In this document: one piece after another, positions 44,391 through 55,331 of the stretch | Position numbering within the stretch: the stretch's first letter is position 1 | How the letters are laid out: the number at the start of each line of letters is the position of its first letter | Source: Falsiroseomonas algicola | GTDB lineage: Bacteria; Pseudomonadota; Alphaproteobacteria; Acetobacterales; Acetobacteraceae | Assembly (NCBI RefSeq): GCF_011040385.1 | Contig: NZ_JAAIKB010000001.1 | Span: 1-64,000, forward strand | Direction: 5' to 3' | Length of the DNA: 64,000 nucleotides | Translations under genes and position numbers: made by a program | The notes under the pieces: generated by a model | Told to the model about the DNA's origin: nothing | Database searches by the model: none | What the model saw: the letters and a program-made list of their open reading frames with translations, nothing else

Positions 44391-45368
44391 TCATCCGACC
44401 ACGGCGTAGGTGCTGCCCGAGGTCGCGGCGCCGATCATCGCCTCGAACACCGCGACACCGTGGATCGCATCCTCCACCGGCAGCGGGTAGGCGGGGCCGC
44501 CCGCGACGGCCGACGCGAATGCTGCAAGTTCAGCGGCTTCGATGTCGGTCTTCGGAAACTGCTTCACCCAGCCCTCGCCCTCCCGCGGCGTCCAGGTCAG
44601 CTGCTCATGCCCCTGCAGCACCAGGATCCCCTCCGTCCCGAACAGGCCCACGCGCCAGAAGCTGGGCGAGAGCGACAGCGTCGCGAAGCCGACCGTCGCG
44701 CCGCGCTCCAGCAGCCCGAGCATCGCCGTGGTGTCGTCGATCGTCTGGCTGACCTGCGCATGGCTGCGCACCGTCACCTCCTTGAACCGCCCGGCCAGGT
44801 TGATGATGGCGTCGATCATGTGGATGCCCATGCCGCCCATGCCGCCGAGCGGGCTTTCCGCCCGGTCCGCCCGCCACATCCCCGGCACATAGGCCCGCGC
44901 CCCCGGCCCGCTGAACTGCCCTTCCACATGCAGCAGCGTGCCGAGCTGCCCCTCCGCCAGCATCGACTTCATCAGCTGGATCGCCGGCAGGAAGCGCCGG
45001 TTGTGGCCGAGCGCCATCACCACCCCCGCCTCCCGGCAGGCCGCGACGGCGGCGGCGGCGGAGGCCCGGTCCAGCGTGAAGGGCTTCTCGACGAAGACAT
45101 GCTTGCCCGCGCGCGCCGCGGCGATCACCTGCTCCGCATGCTGCCCATGCGGCGTCGCCAGCACCACCGCCTTCACGGCGGGGTCCGCCAGCACCGCATC
45201 GTAGTCCGGCAGCATCCGGATGCCCTTCTCCGCGGCCCAGGCCTCGGCCTTGGCCGGCGTCCGGGTGCACCCCGAGACGAAGCGGATCCCCGCATCGTTC
45301 TTCCCCTGCACGCTGTTGGCCAGCACCTGGCCCCAGCGCCCCATGCCCACGATGGCGGCGTCCAGCAT
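44391..45368 (-). CDS. Gfo/Idh/MocA family NAD(P)-dependent oxidoreductase
   Basis: 325 residues. The N-terminal Rossmann motif is IVGMGRWGQ (6-14), the family signature is HVFVEKPFTL (Lys near 94), and the C-terminal domain carries GGMGGMGIHMIDAI with the catalytic-region His. Likely acts on a sugar, inositol or related cyclic substrate. It follows the MFS transporter gene by 19 bp in the same direction, so the two may be one operon. Confidence 0.9.
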   Translation of the reverse strand: MLDAAIVGMGRWGQVLANSVQGKNDAGIRFVSGCTRTPAKAEAWAAEKGIRMLPDYDAVLADPAVKAVVLATPHGQHAEQVIAAARAGKHVFVEKPFTLDRASAAAAVAACREAGVVMALGHNRRFLPAIQLMKSMLAEGQLGTLLHVEGQFSGPGARAYVPGMWRADRAESPLGGMGGMGIHMIDAIINLAGRFKEVTVRSHAQVSQTIDDTTAMLGLLERGATVGFATLSLSPSFWRVGLFGTEGILVLQGHEQLTWTPREGEGWVKQFPKTDIEAAELAAFASAVAGGPAYPLPVEDAIHGVAVFEAMIGAATSGSTYAVVG

Positions 45369-45387
45369 CGATCCCGTATCCCTCTCT

Positions 45388-46641
45388 CTATCGGTTGGCG
45401 GTGGAGGCTGACTGGCCTTCCAGCGCCGCCTCGATCCGCTTCAGCTTCGTCACACCCCAGGCGAAGACGCCCAGGAACAGCAGGGCGGCCGCGAGCGTCG
45501 GCAGCCGCAGCCCGAACACCTCGCCGAGCCCGCCCAGGATCAGCGCGCCCAGCGCCGGGAAGGCGCGGGTGATCAGGCCCCAGAGGCTCAGCATCCGGCC
45601 GCGATAGGCCGGGTCCGCGGCGCTCTGCAGCAGGGTCTGCACGCTGATCCCGTGCATGGAGGCGACCGCCCCGATCAGCGCGCCGCACAGCATCCCCAGC
45701 GGAAACCACCCCGTGGCGACGAACCCTACCGTCGCCACGGCCTGCGCCAGCGCCGCGAAGATCGCGATCCGCGTCGTCCCCTCCAGCCGGCCGCGCGACG
45801 CCACCCAGAGCCCGGCACAGAGCGCGCCCACCCCGAAGCAGGCAGTCAGGATCGCAAGGCTCTCCGCCCCGCGCCCGAACAGCCGCTCCACATAGGGGGG
45901 CAGGATCTCCTGCACGCCGCGCATCAGCAGCGCCCCCATGGCGGCATAGAGCAGCAGCGGCCCGAGCCCCGGATGCCGCCAGGCATAGCCGAGCCCGCCT
46001 GTCACCTCCCGCCACAGGCTGGCGGAGGCCGGATGCCCGCGCCGTTCCCGCGCATCGACGCGCAGCAGCGCGATGGACAGGATCGCGAAGCTGTAGCCGA
46101 TGGCGTTCCCCGCGATGGCCGGCACCACCCCCCAGGCCGCGATCACCGGCCCCGCGATCGCAGGCCCGGTGAAGCGGGCGACGGCGAAGCACAGCGAATT
46201 GGCCGCGACGGCCGCCGGCAGATCAGCCCGCGCCACGATCCCCGGCATCAGCGTCTGCCGCGCCGGCTGGGCGAAGCTGGCGGCGATGCCGCCGCAGACC
46301 TCCAGCGCCAGCAGGATGCTGATGGTCATGTGCCCGCTGGCCGTGATGCCGGCGACGGCGGCCGCCTGCAGCGCGATCGCCACCTGCGTCCAGATCGCCA
46401 GCTGCACCCGGTCCACCCGGTCCGCGATGGCGCCGGCGATGGGGCTGACCAGCACCGCCGGCGCCAGGTCGCAGAAGGCGACCATGCCCACCCAGAAGGC
46501 GCTGCCCGTCAGCTCCCAGGCCAGCCAGGAGACGGCGATCCGCTGCATCCAGAGGCCCGTCCAGGCCACCATGGAGCCGGAGAAGAACAGCCTCGAATCA
46601 CGGGTCGAAAGCGCCCGGCCCAGCGCGCCGAGCGAGGCCAC
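45388..46641 (-). CDS. MFS transporter, MFS_3/EntS-like
   Basis: 417 residues with about twelve membrane segments. The loop motif GAIADRVDRVQL after helix 2 and the helix 4-5 region ARQTLMPGIVARADLPAAVAAN are typical of the MFS_3 exporter branch. It probably exports a small molecule or siderophore-like compound, or partners the oxidoreductase downstream. Starts at ATG 46641. Confidence 0.9.
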   Translation of the reverse strand: MASLGALGRALSTRDSRLFFSGSMVAWTGLWMQRIAVSWLAWELTGSAFWVGMVAFCDLAPAVLVSPIAGAIADRVDRVQLAIWTQVAIALQAAAVAGITASGHMTISILLALEVCGGIAASFAQPARQTLMPGIVARADLPAAVAANSLCFAVARFTGPAIAGPVIAAWGVVPAIAGNAIGYSFAILSIALLRVDARERRGHPASASLWREVTGGLGYAWRHPGLGPLLLYAAMGALLMRGVQEILPPYVERLFGRGAESLAILTACFGVGALCAGLWVASRGRLEGTTRIAIFAALAQAVATVGFVATGWFPLGMLCGALIGAVASMHGISVQTLLQSAADPAYRGRMLSLWGLITRAFPALGALILGGLGEVFGLRLPTLAAALLFLGVFAWGVTKLKRIEAALEGQSASTANR

Positions 46642-46653
46642 CGCCCGCGCCCG

Positions 46654-47106
46654 TCAGCGCGTCCCGACGCCCGGCGGCGGCAGCGCGCGGCTGGTGGCGG
46701 GCCGGCGCGTGCCGGTCGTGGTGGTCGCGGTGCTGTCGGTCGTCGCCGGCGTCGCCGCCGCCGGACCGCGCACCGGGTCCGGGCTGGCGCGCAGGCATTC
46801 CGCGATCAGCCGGTCGCGGTCGATCTGCGCGGCGCCGCGGTCATTCTCCACCCGCATCATGGGCGCGACGCCCATGGTGCCGCGGCCCGATTCGGTCTCG
46901 TCGCTGCGCATCAGCTGCCCGCGTTCGCGGTACTGCACCACCCGGGTCGCCTGGTCCCGGCACGCCTCGTAGCGCGCATCGCGTTCGCCCCGCGGCACCG
47001 GCGCCGGCGCCGTGATGGGCGTGACCGGCGGCAGGGAGGTTCCACAGGCCGCCAGCGCCAGGATCGGCGCAACCAGCATCAGGCGGGGGAAAGCAGGGCA
47101 GGGCAT
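46654..47106 (-). CDS. Small lipoprotein of unknown function
   Basis: 150 residues with a lipoprotein signal (hydrophobic core and lipobox LAAC, Cys21). The mature part has a helical charged region with two Cys (YEACRDQATRVVQYRERGQ and RLIAECLRAS) and a Thr/Ala-rich disordered tail. Thirteen bases precede the MFS gene, so they may be co-transcribed. No family recognised. Confidence 0.7.
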   Translation of the reverse strand: MPCPAFPRLMLVAPILALAACGTSLPPVTPITAPAPVPRGERDARYEACRDQATRVVQYRERGQLMRSDETESGRGTMGVAPMMRVENDRGAAQIDRDRLIAECLRASPDPVRGPAAATPATTDSTATTTTGTRRPATSRALPPPGVGTR

Positions 47107-47126
47107 GGATCACTCTCTCAGTCGGG

Positions 47127-47624
47127 TCACGCGGGCATGCGCGCGGGGAGCGCCCGGGACAATAGCCCGCGAAGCGCGGCCGCGTCGAACCTTGCCCCGG
47201 AGTCGAGCGGCATGGAGGCCGCGGCGCGCAGCAGCGCCGGGTGCAGCTCCACCCCCTCCGCCGTCACGCTGAACAGCCCGGCCAGCCAGGCGCTCCGCCC
47301 CATCACCTCCACCAGCGCCAGCAGCCGCAGGCAGAGCGAGAGGCCGGCCAGCGTGCCGAGGTCCGCCCGCTGGTCCACCGCCTCCGCCCAGCTGCGCGCG
47401 TCCCGGTCGGCAATGGCGAGTCGGGTGGCGCCGCCATCGGCGCGGCGGAACAGCATGTCGCGGGGCGGCCCCCAGGCACCGGCGGCGGCCCGTGCCCGCG
47501 CCGCGTCCCAGGCGCCGAGCAACGCGGCGGTCGTCACGGCGGGCAGCGATTCCGGCGGCACGGCGATGGCATAGGTCAGGGCACCATCGGCGCCGCCGGC
47601 CACCTTGATCAGGCTGTCTGGCAT
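47127..47624 (-). CDS. Hypothetical protein, 165 aa
   Basis: Soluble protein starting MPDSLIKVAGGADGALTYAI with no signal or membrane helices, rich in Ala and Leu, ending in a helical ARFDAAALRGLLSRALPARMPA segment. GAGGGGA precedes the ATG at 47624. It is 20 bp upstream of the lipoprotein gene. Not recognised; a much longer in-frame extension upstream is antisense to the amidase gene and is rejected. Confidence 0.6.
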   Translation of the reverse strand: MPDSLIKVAGGADGALTYAIAVPPESLPAVTTAALLGAWDAARARAAAGAWGPPRDMLFRRADGGATRLAIADRDARSWAEAVDQRADLGTLAGLSLCLRLLALVEVMGRSAWLAGLFSVTAEGVELHPALLRAAASMPLDSGARFDAAALRGLLSRALPARMPA

Positions 47625-47699
47625 TCCCCTCAGATTGGCCCCGCGGCCAGGGCTTCGCCACCCCTTCGCAAGCGGGGCTGACCGTGGCGTGATGCGGCC

Positions 47700-48968
<1,269 letters not shown>

Positions 48969-49074
48969 ATTGGGAGTGGCAAACCGAACGTCTGCATGGG
49001 ATCCAGCACCAAGAAACGATAACCTGCAACGGCACATCGCCTGGTGTGCAGTCGGTCCCACTACCCTACGGCGC

Positions 49075-49500
49075 ATGGTCAAACCGGGCGGGCGGCGCCA
49101 GATATGCCGCTGGATGAGCGAGATACGCCTTCTAGATTTGAAAGAGCGGGACTTCGCCGAAGTGCTCCAGCAGTGGACGGATACGGTTCAGGTGGATTTG
49201 GGCTTCCCGTTTGGTGCAGCGCGGAAAGCGCTCAATCTCTTCGTCCGCGACTTGTCGCACAATATCTGGATGCGCGAATTACTTTTGCTGGACGCGGTCG
49301 AGAATAAACTTGAGGTACCTCTTGATGGTATCGTAATGCAGAATCTGCGCAAGCGGTGTCCGCGCAGGCTGCCAGCGGTGTCTGTAATCGGCTTAACTCC
49401 GAGTATCAGCGAACGCTACCAGCAGTACGCTTCTGAAATTGCCGCCAGCATGGGTACTTTTCGTGTCCACCTTGATATCGACTGGTGGAGCGGAAACTGA
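49075..49500 (+). CDS. Low-GC conserved-type hypothetical protein
   Basis: About 141 residues at about 52% GC, well below the neighbours. Start uncertain: ATG 49075 or 49114, neither with a good ribosome site. Soluble and mixed alpha/beta: a helical ARKALNLFVRDLSHNIWMRE segment, then EVPLDGIV, and a C-terminal GLTPSISERYQQYASEIA followed by VHLDIDWW. This layout looks like a real single-domain family, but I cannot name it. It lies alone between an amidase and an MCP and was probably acquired horizontally. Confidence 0.6.
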   Translation: MVKPGGRRQICRWMSEIRLLDLKERDFAEVLQQWTDTVQVDLGFPFGAARKALNLFVRDLSHNIWMRELLLLDAVENKLEVPLDGIVMQNLRKRCPRRLPAVSVIGLTPSISERYQQYASEIAASMGTFRVHLDIDWWSGN

Positions 49501-49513
49501 TTCGCGTAGTTCA

Positions 49514-51121
49514 TCACGCCGCCTCCTTCCCCCGCAACCGCTCGATCCCCGCCTCCAGCGCCCGCTGCGCGCCTTCCGGCATCGCCAGGAAGCGCAGCCG
49601 CATCGCGCTGCCCGCCGCGGCGTCCTCCGCCTCCACCACCTCCGCCCGCAACGTCAGCCCCGGGGAGACGCCATCCGCCAGCAGGGTCACGGTGCTGCCC
49701 ACCGGCACCGCCGGCGCGCCGGGCTGGAAGCGGCAGCCGCCGACCGAGATGTCGGCCAGCACGCCGGCGGCCGGACCCTCCGGCGCGCCGGTATCCACCC
49801 GCACGGGCAAGGGCTGCGCGAGCCGCGGATGGGCGCGGCGCTGCGCCTCCGGCGCGGATTCCCGCACCGCCCGCACCAGGTTCCGCCGCAACTCGCCAAC
49901 CCCGGTGCGGGCGTCGGAGGCCGCGGCATTCACCTGCATCGCGCGTTCCACCGCGCCGCCGGTCTCCGCCGCGACGATGTCGATCCGCTGCGTCACGGCA
50001 TCCGTCGCGCGCGTCGTCTCCGCCACCGAGTCCACGATCCGCCGCGTCGCCGCGGATTGCCGTTCCATCGCCGTCGCGATGGCGGCCGCGGCGGCATCCA
50101 CCTCCGCCACCGCATCCGCCATGTCGCCGACGACGGCAACGGCGCGAGAGGTGGCCTGCGTCACCTCCTCCACCTGCCGGGCGATCTCGGTCGTGGCCTT
50201 GGCGGTCTCGGCCGCCAGGCTCTTCACCTCGTTCGCCACCACCGCGAAGCCCTTGCCGGCCTCGCCCGCGCGCGCGGCCTCGATGGTCGCGTTCAGCGCC
50301 AGCAGGTTGGTCTGGCCGGCGATGCCCGCGATCAGGCGCGCGACGCCGCCGATGCGCTCCACCTCCTGCGCCAGCGCATCGATGCTCTCCCGCCCCAGCA
50401 CGCCGTTGCGGCTGGCGCGGCCGGTGGCGTTCGTCGCCTCCCCGATCCGCGCGCTGATCTCCCCGATGGCGGCGGTCAGGTCCTCCGTCGCGGCGGCCAC
50501 GGCCTCCACATTCTGCCGCGCCGCCCCGGCGGCATCCGCGACATCGGCGCAGTTGACGGACACCGTGGCGGCGGACCCCGCCATCGCCTCCGCCTCATCC
50601 GCCATGCGGTCCATGCTGCGGGCCACCAGATCCACCGCCGCGCCGGTGGCGCTTTCCACGCGATCGGCCATGTCCCGGATCGCCTCGCCGCGCGCGGCCT
50701 CCGCCGCAACGCGGGCCTCGGACTCCGCCGCACGACGCGCCGCATCGTCGCGCAGCGCCGCCTGGAAGTCCCGCAGCGCACGCCCGGCCAGGCCCCATTC
50801 GTCGCGCCGGCCGATCCTGGGCATGGCGGCATCCAGCCGCCCGGCCGCCAGCGCATCGACCGCCCCCGCCACCGCCCGAGCCCGCGCCGCAAGGCGCCAT
50901 CCCGCATAGCCCGCCAGCGGCAGCGCCACGACCGGCCAGAGGATCGGCACCAGCGCCAGGGTCCGGCGCGCCGCCTCCGTCCCGCCAGGCTCCGCCAAGG
51001 CAAGGAGCCCAGCCGCCAGCCCCGGCAGCAGCAGCAGCGCCGCCAGGGCGAGGAAGCGGGATGCGATGCCGGACAGCAGCAGGCCGGCGGACCCTGGGGA
51101 GGGCTGGTGGGAAGAAGGCAT
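49514..51121 (-). CDS. Methyl-accepting chemotaxis protein with C-terminal PilZ domain
   Basis: 535 residues. Two adjacent helices (about 15-45 and 60-85) leave almost no periplasmic domain; a HAMP-like linker and the MCP signalling hairpin with [18 protein letters not shown] (about 268) follow. From about residue 428 a PilZ domain has canonical c-di-GMP motifs, RRAHPRL (RxxxR) and [10 protein letters not shown] (DxSxxG). It probably couples c-di-GMP levels to chemotaxis signalling. The start at 51121 has GAGGA upstream; an ATG at 51160 is alternative. Divergent from the cytoplasmic MCP at 51331. Confidence 0.88.
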   Translation of the reverse strand: MPSSHQPSPGSAGLLLSGIASRFLALAALLLLPGLAAGLLALAEPGGTEAARRTLALVPILWPVVALPLAGYAGWRLAARARAVAGAVDALAAGRLDAAMPRIGRRDEWGLAGRALRDFQAALRDDAARRAAESEARVAAEAARGEAIRDMADRVESATGAAVDLVARSMDRMADEAEAMAGSAATVSVNCADVADAAGAARQNVEAVAAATEDLTAAIGEISARIGEATNATGRASRNGVLGRESIDALAQEVERIGGVARLIAGIAGQTNLLALNATIEAARAGEAGKGFAVVANEVKSLAAETAKATTEIARQVEEVTQATSRAVAVVGDMADAVAEVDAAAAAIATAMERQSAATRRIVDSVAETTRATDAVTQRIDIVAAETGGAVERAMQVNAAASDARTGVGELRRNLVRAVRESAPEAQRRAHPRLAQPLPVRVDTGAPEGPAAGVLADISVGGCRFQPGAPAVPVGSTVTLLADGVSPGLTLRAEVVEAEDAAAGSAMRLRFLAMPEGAQRALEAGIERLRGKEAA

Positions 51122-51330
51122 GGAAATCCTCGCGCACCCGCAGGGCGCGGGCGCGGCCACCCTGACGCGAAAGGCTTGAGACGTCGTTACGATGGCCGGG
51201 CGCGAACCCGCGCCACCGGCACGGCGATCACGTTGCGGTTACGATTGAAAATTGCCGTTAATGTTCCTGCAATCCGAAGATCGTAGACGCTCCCGCCAAC
51301 GCCCCCCCCCCGCAGGCCCGGAGCCCCCCC
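51122..51330. other. Divergent promoter region between two MCP genes
   Basis: 209 bp, locally AT-richer around 51235-51275 (TTACGATTGAAAATTGCCGTTAATG), where promoters are most likely. A run of ten C (51302-51311) and a run of seven C (51324-51330) precede the rightward gene; the second lies exactly between its GGAG (51320-51323) and the ATG at 51331. Confidence 0.5.
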
Positions 51331-52797
51331 ATGTTCATGCGCCCCGCCCGTCCGGACCGTCACGCCGAGCGCCTCGCCGCGCTCGATTGCCTGCGCGCCA
51401 AGATCATGATCGCCGATCCCGACCTCAACATCGTCTACCTCAACCGCGCGGTGCGGGAGATGATGGCCGAGGCCGAGGAGGAGCTGAAGCGGGAGCTGCC
51501 GCGCTTCAGCATGGCGACGCTGATGGGCAGCAACATCGACGTCTTCCACAAGACGCCCGACCACCAGCGCCGCATGCTGGCGGCACTCGACAAGCCCCAT
51601 GCCGCCACCATCCGCATCGGCAGCCGCGCCTTCGACCTGCTGGTGACGCCGCTGATGGAAGCCGGCCGCCGCAGCGGCTTCGTGGTGGAGTGGGAGGACG
51701 CGCATCACCGCCTGCTCAACCTCGACTACGCCGCGCAGATCGCCGCCATCCAGCGCGCCCAGGCCGTGATCGAATTCACCGTCGACGGCACCATCATGAA
51801 GGCGAATCAGAATTTCCTTCAGCTGATGGGCTATGCCGAGGCGGAGGTGGCGGGCCGCCACCACCGGATGTTCGTGGATGAGGAAACGGCACGGTCGGCC
51901 GACTACGCCGAATTCTGGCGCAAGCTCGCCTCCGGCGCGCCGCTCGCCGCGCAGTATCGCCGCCTGGCCAAGGGCGGCCGCCCCGTCTGGATCGAGGGCT
52001 CCTACAACCCCATCCTCGACCATCGCGGTCAGGTCACGAAGGTGGTGAAGTTCGCCACCGACATCACCGCGCAGATGGATCTGCTCGGCCAGCTCAAGGT
52101 GCAGATCGATTCCATCGACGTCGCCGTCGGCCGGTCGAACCGGGAAGCCAACGCCGCGCGCGATGCCGTCGGCACCGCGACGGGGGATGTGCACTCCGTC
52201 GCCGGCAATGCCGAAGCGCTCGCCGCCTCCATCAACGCCATCGCCGGCAACATGGAAACCTCCCGCGCCGCGACCGACGTCGCCTTCGAACAGGCGGAGG
52301 CGGTCGGCACCGATACCGATGGCCTCGCCGCCGCGGCCAAGGCCATGGGCGGGATCGTCGCGCTGATCAGCAACGTCGCCAGCCAGATCAACCTCCTCGC
52401 CCTCAATGCCACGATCGAGGCCGCGCGCGCCGGGGAGGCCGGGAAGGGCTTCGCCGTGGTGGCATCGGAGGTGAAGAACCTCGCCATCCAGGCCGCCCGC
52501 GCGACGGAACAGATCACCAAGGAGATCGATGGCCTGCAGGCGCGCTCCGCCAGCGTCGCCATGGCCATGGCCAGCATCCGCGAACAGGTGACGACGGTGC
52601 GGGAGGAAGTCTCCCGCGCCGCCAGCGCCGTCAGCGAACAGGCCGCCGTGACGCAGGAGATGTCGGCCAGCGCGCAGAGCGCCTCCACCGCCGTCGCCAC
52701 CGTGCTCGGCAATGTGGAGGAGATCTCCGCCGCCGTGCAGGAAGTCTCCGGCGCCGTCCGCCAGACGATGGAAGCCGCGCAGGCGCTGGTCAGGTAG
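51331..52797 (+). CDS. Cytoplasmic PAS-domain methyl-accepting chemotaxis protein
   Basis: 488 residues without membrane helices. Two PAS domains lead: residues about 15-115 ([18 protein letters not shown], a TlpA/McpB-like PAS) and about 130-250 ([24 protein letters not shown]). Then comes the signalling hairpin with [18 protein letters not shown] and a long coiled-coil end. The PAS pair suggests sensing of redox state or a cytosolic ligand, as in Aer-like receptors. The stop overlaps the end of the convergent XRE regulator gene by 8 bp. Confidence 0.9.
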   Translation: MFMRPARPDRHAERLAALDCLRAKIMIADPDLNIVYLNRAVREMMAEAEEELKRELPRFSMATLMGSNIDVFHKTPDHQRRMLAALDKPHAATIRIGSRAFDLLVTPLMEAGRRSGFVVEWEDAHHRLLNLDYAAQIAAIQRAQAVIEFTVDGTIMKANQNFLQLMGYAEAEVAGRHHRMFVDEETARSADYAEFWRKLASGAPLAAQYRRLAKGGRPVWIEGSYNPILDHRGQVTKVVKFATDITAQMDLLGQLKVQIDSIDVAVGRSNREANAARDAVGTATGDVHSVAGNAEALAASINAIAGNMETSRAATDVAFEQAEAVGTDTDGLAAAAKAMGGIVALISNVASQINLLALNATIEAARAGEAGKGFAVVASEVKNLAIQAARATEQITKEIDGLQARSASVAMAMASIREQVTTVREEVSRAASAVSEQAAVTQEMSASAQSASTAVATVLGNVEEISAAVQEVSGAVRQTMEAAQALVR

Positions 52798-53596
52798 CGG
52801 CAGCCAGCGCGCGGAGCGCCGCCGCCGTCGCGTCATCCGCGGGGTAGAAGGCCTCGATCGCCAGTTCGGACAGCGTCACCTCCACCGGCGTGCCGAACAC
52901 CGTGGTGGTGGACAGCAGCGAAAGCCGCCCCGCCGGCGTGTCCAGCAGCAGCGGCACGGCGATGCCGCCCGGCGGCAGGGCGGGCGCGGCGGCCGGTGCC
53001 TCCGCCGGCGCCGGCAGGGCGGAGAGTTCCGACAGCAGCGCGGCCAGCACCGGATCGGCCGTCGCCGCCACCTGCCGCCGCAGCCGTTCCAGGATATGCG
53101 CCCGCCATTCCGGCGCATTGCCGATCATCGGCAGCAGCCCGCGGGGATGCAGGCTCAGCCGCAGCACGTTGACGGGCGGCGTCAGCAGCGCCCGGTTCGC
53201 GACGCCGGCCAGCAGCGGCGCCACCGCCGCATTCGCCGCCAGCATCACCCAGTGCCGGTCCACCGCCAGGGCCGGGAAGGGCGCATGCGCGGCCAGGATC
53301 GCCTCCACCACGCCGCGCCAGGGCGCCGCCTCCGCCGCTTCCTCCCGATAGGCGGGCGCATAGCCCGCGGCCAGCAGCAGCGCGTTGCGGTCGCGCAGCG
53401 GCACCGCCAGCTCCTCCGCGATGCGCAGCACCATCTCCCGGCTCGGCCGGGCGCGGCCGCCCTCCACATAGCTCAGATGCCGCTGGCTGATCCCCGCCTC
53501 CAGCGAGAGGTCGAGCTGGCTGCGCCGCCGCCGCTCCCGCCAGGCGCGGAGCAGGGGGCCGATATCCGGCGCGGCGGAGAGGGGATGGGTCTGCAT
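52790..53596 (-). CDS. XRE-family regulator with MmyB-like ligand-binding domain
   Basis: 268 residues. An N-terminal HTH_XRE (about 10-70: [38 protein letters not shown]) is followed by an MmyB/MLTR-like domain (about 95-265) with the [15 protein letters not shown] segment typical of these putative fatty-acid-binding regulators. It is divergent from the membrane protein/hydrolase pair at 53708-55014, which it may control. Confidence 0.9.
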   Translation of the reverse strand: MQTHPLSAAPDIGPLLRAWRERRRRSQLDLSLEAGISQRHLSYVEGGRARPSREMVLRIAEELAVPLRDRNALLLAAGYAPAYREEAAEAAPWRGVVEAILAAHAPFPALAVDRHWVMLAANAAVAPLLAGVANRALLTPPVNVLRLSLHPRGLLPMIGNAPEWRAHILERLRRQVAATADPVLAALLSELSALPAPAEAPAAAPALPPGGIAVPLLLDTPAGRLSLLSTTTVFGTPVEVTLSELAIEAFYPADDATAAALRALAAAT

Positions 53597-53707
53597 GCCC
53601 GAACCCTACCGCGCCGCCCCGCCGCGTCACGATGACCTCGGAGGTCATCGCCGCGCTGCCCGCCCCGGGTGTTGGCTGTCCCCGTCCCAAGCAGAAGGAG
53701 GACGAGG

Positions 53708-54115
53708 ATGTTCACCACCAGGCTGACCCCCACGCGTTTCCTGCGCCTGTCCCTGCTGGCCGATGCCGCGGCCAGCGGTGCCACCGGCCTGCTGCTGGCC
53801 GGGGGCGCGGATTGGCTGGCCGGCCCCTTCGGCCTGTCCGCTGCCCTGCTGCGCGGCGTGGGCCTGTTCTTCCTGCCCTGGGCCGCGCTGGTCGCCTGGC
53901 TGGGCCTGGCGGCCGCGCCGCCCCGCAACGCCGTGCGGCTGGTGGTGGCGCTGAACCTGGCCTGGGTGGCGGAAAGCGCGCTGGGCCTGGCGCTGCTCGG
54001 CGCCACCGCCCTCGGGAACGGCTTCATCGCCTTCCAGGCTGTCGCCGTGCTGGCCCTGGCCCTGGCCCAGGCCGCCGCGCTGCGCCAGGCTCCGCTGCGG
54101 GCGGCGCTGGCATGA
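53708..54115 (+). CDS. Four-helix membrane protein
   Basis: 135 residues with four hydrophobic segments (about 14-35, 40-65, 70-92 and 98-125) and no catalytic motif. AAGGAGG precedes the ATG at 53708, a strong site. It overlaps the hydrolase gene by ATGA and is divergent from the XRE regulator. It resembles small conserved integral membrane proteins of unknown role. Confidence 0.75.
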   Translation: MFTTRLTPTRFLRLSLLADAAASGATGLLLAGGADWLAGPFGLSAALLRGVGLFFLPWAALVAWLGLAAAPPRNAVRLVVALNLAWVAESALGLALLGATALGNGFIAFQAVAVLALALAQAAALRQAPLRAALA

Positions 54116-55014
54116 GCGCGCTGCTCCCGACGGGTCACGTCGTCACGCGCGACGGCGTGGCCCTGTTCAGCCGGGGGGCGGGCGCCGGCCCGCCCGTGCT
54201 GCTGCTGGCGAGCTGGTCGCTCTCCTCCCTCTCCTGGGGCGCCATCATGGCGCGGCTGGCCGGGGAGGGCTTTCGCGCCCTGGCCTATGACCGCCGCGGC
54301 CATGGCCGCTCGGCCGACCCGGGCGGCGCCCAAGGGGAAGGCATGGATTACGACACGCTGGCCGGCGACCTGGCCGATGTGCTGGCGGCGGAGGACCTGC
54401 ACGGTGTCACCCTCGTCGCCATGTCCGGCGCGGCCGGGGAGGCGGTGCGCTGCCTCACGCGCCACGGCGCGGGCCGCATCGCGCGCCTGGTCCTGATCGG
54501 CCCCACCACCCCGCTGCTGCTCCAGCGCCCCGACAACCCGGCGGGCATCCCGGCGGAGGCGCTGGCGGCGCTGCGCGGCGCGCTGCTGGACGACTTCCCG
54601 CGCTGGCTGGCGGAGAATGCCCGCCCCTTCGGCGGGCCGCTTCCCTCCGACGCGCTGCTCGACGCCATCCGCGCCGACGCGCTCACCGCCTCGCTGCCCG
54701 CGCTGCTGGCTTTTCACCAGTCACTGGCCGAGACCGATTTCCGCGCCGAACTCGCGGCCCTCGACCTGCCGCTGCTGGTCATCCAGGGCGATGCGGACGC
54801 CACCTGCCCCCTCGACCTCACCGGCCGTCCGACCGCTGATCTGGTGAAGGGCGCGCGGCTGGTCGTGGTGCCGGGCGGCACCCATGGCCTGATCGCGAGC
54901 CACCCGGCGCTGCTGGCGACGGCAATCGCGGGCTTCGCGCGGGGGGAGGGATCGGCACGAATGCGCCCGAAAACAAGATCAGCTCAGGTCGCCGGTTCTA
55001 GCTCAAGCCAATAG
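54112..55014 (+). CDS. Alpha/beta hydrolase with run-on C terminus
   Basis: 300 residues of the alpha/beta-hydrolase fold: the AYDRRGHGRSADPG strand-loop, nucleophile elbow VAMSGAAG (Ser near 103), acid GDADATCP and His in PGGTHGL. The elbow has Ala where the first Gly of GxSxG is usual. The fold ends near residue 280; the last 20 residues (RMRPKTRSAQVAGSSSSQ) are read from the AT-rich islet that follows, suggesting the native stop was replaced by an insertion or deletion. Confidence 0.85.
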   Translation: MSALLPTGHVVTRDGVALFSRGAGAGPPVLLLASWSLSSLSWGAIMARLAGEGFRALAYDRRGHGRSADPGGAQGEGMDYDTLAGDLADVLAAEDLHGVTLVAMSGAAGEAVRCLTRHGAGRIARLVLIGPTTPLLLQRPDNPAGIPAEALAALRGALLDDFPRWLAENARPFGGPLPSDALLDAIRADALTASLPALLAFHQSLAETDFRAELAALDLPLLVIQGDADATCPLDLTGRPTADLVKGARLVVVPGGTHGLIASHPALLATAIAGFARGEGSARMRPKTRSAQVAGSSSSQ

Positions 55015-55331
55015 GCTCCAATCTTCGGCCCCGTTCCTTCAATTCGTAGACAATATTCTTCCGTAAATGTGAAATTTTGATATTCAATCTTAAATTCAGT
55101 ATAGTGGTCAGCGGCGGTCAACCAACCCTCAGGCCGGATCCAAAGCTTTCCTTCATGCGTTAGGTGTGCTTCGGTTTCTATAACTCGAACTTTATCTCTA
55201 ATCGAGTAAAGTATTTTGCATCGAAATATAGCAATATTCTCGCCGAACCATTTAAGCGCGCCAAGTTTTTCCCAGTGCTGTCCGAAGTCGTAAACCGCCC
55301 GCCAGCGCGATCTAAACCTAGAGACGTTCAC
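54984..55331 (-). CDS. Low-GC hypothetical protein, 115 aa
   Basis: Starts at GTG 55331 behind a near-perfect ribosome site (AAGGAGGTG). Unusually rich in aromatic residues: WRAVYDFGQHWEKLGALKWF, ILYSIRDKV, WLTAADHYTEFKIEYQNF. No signal or membrane helix; not a family I know. About 45% GC against about 70% outside. Its 3' end overlaps the extended hydrolase gene by 31 bp. A structured element starts 48 bp upstream of its start codon. Confidence 0.6.
   Translation of the reverse strand: MNVSRFRSRWRAVYDFGQHWEKLGALKWFGENIAIFRCKILYSIRDKVRVIETEAHLTHEGKLWIRPEGWLTAADHYTEFKIEYQNFTFTEEYCLRIEGTGPKIGAYWLELEPAT

Noticed and set aside
51235-51280. Possible FliA (sigma-28) promoter, -10-like GCCGTTAA
   Set aside because: No TAAA-like -35 at the required distance on that strand.
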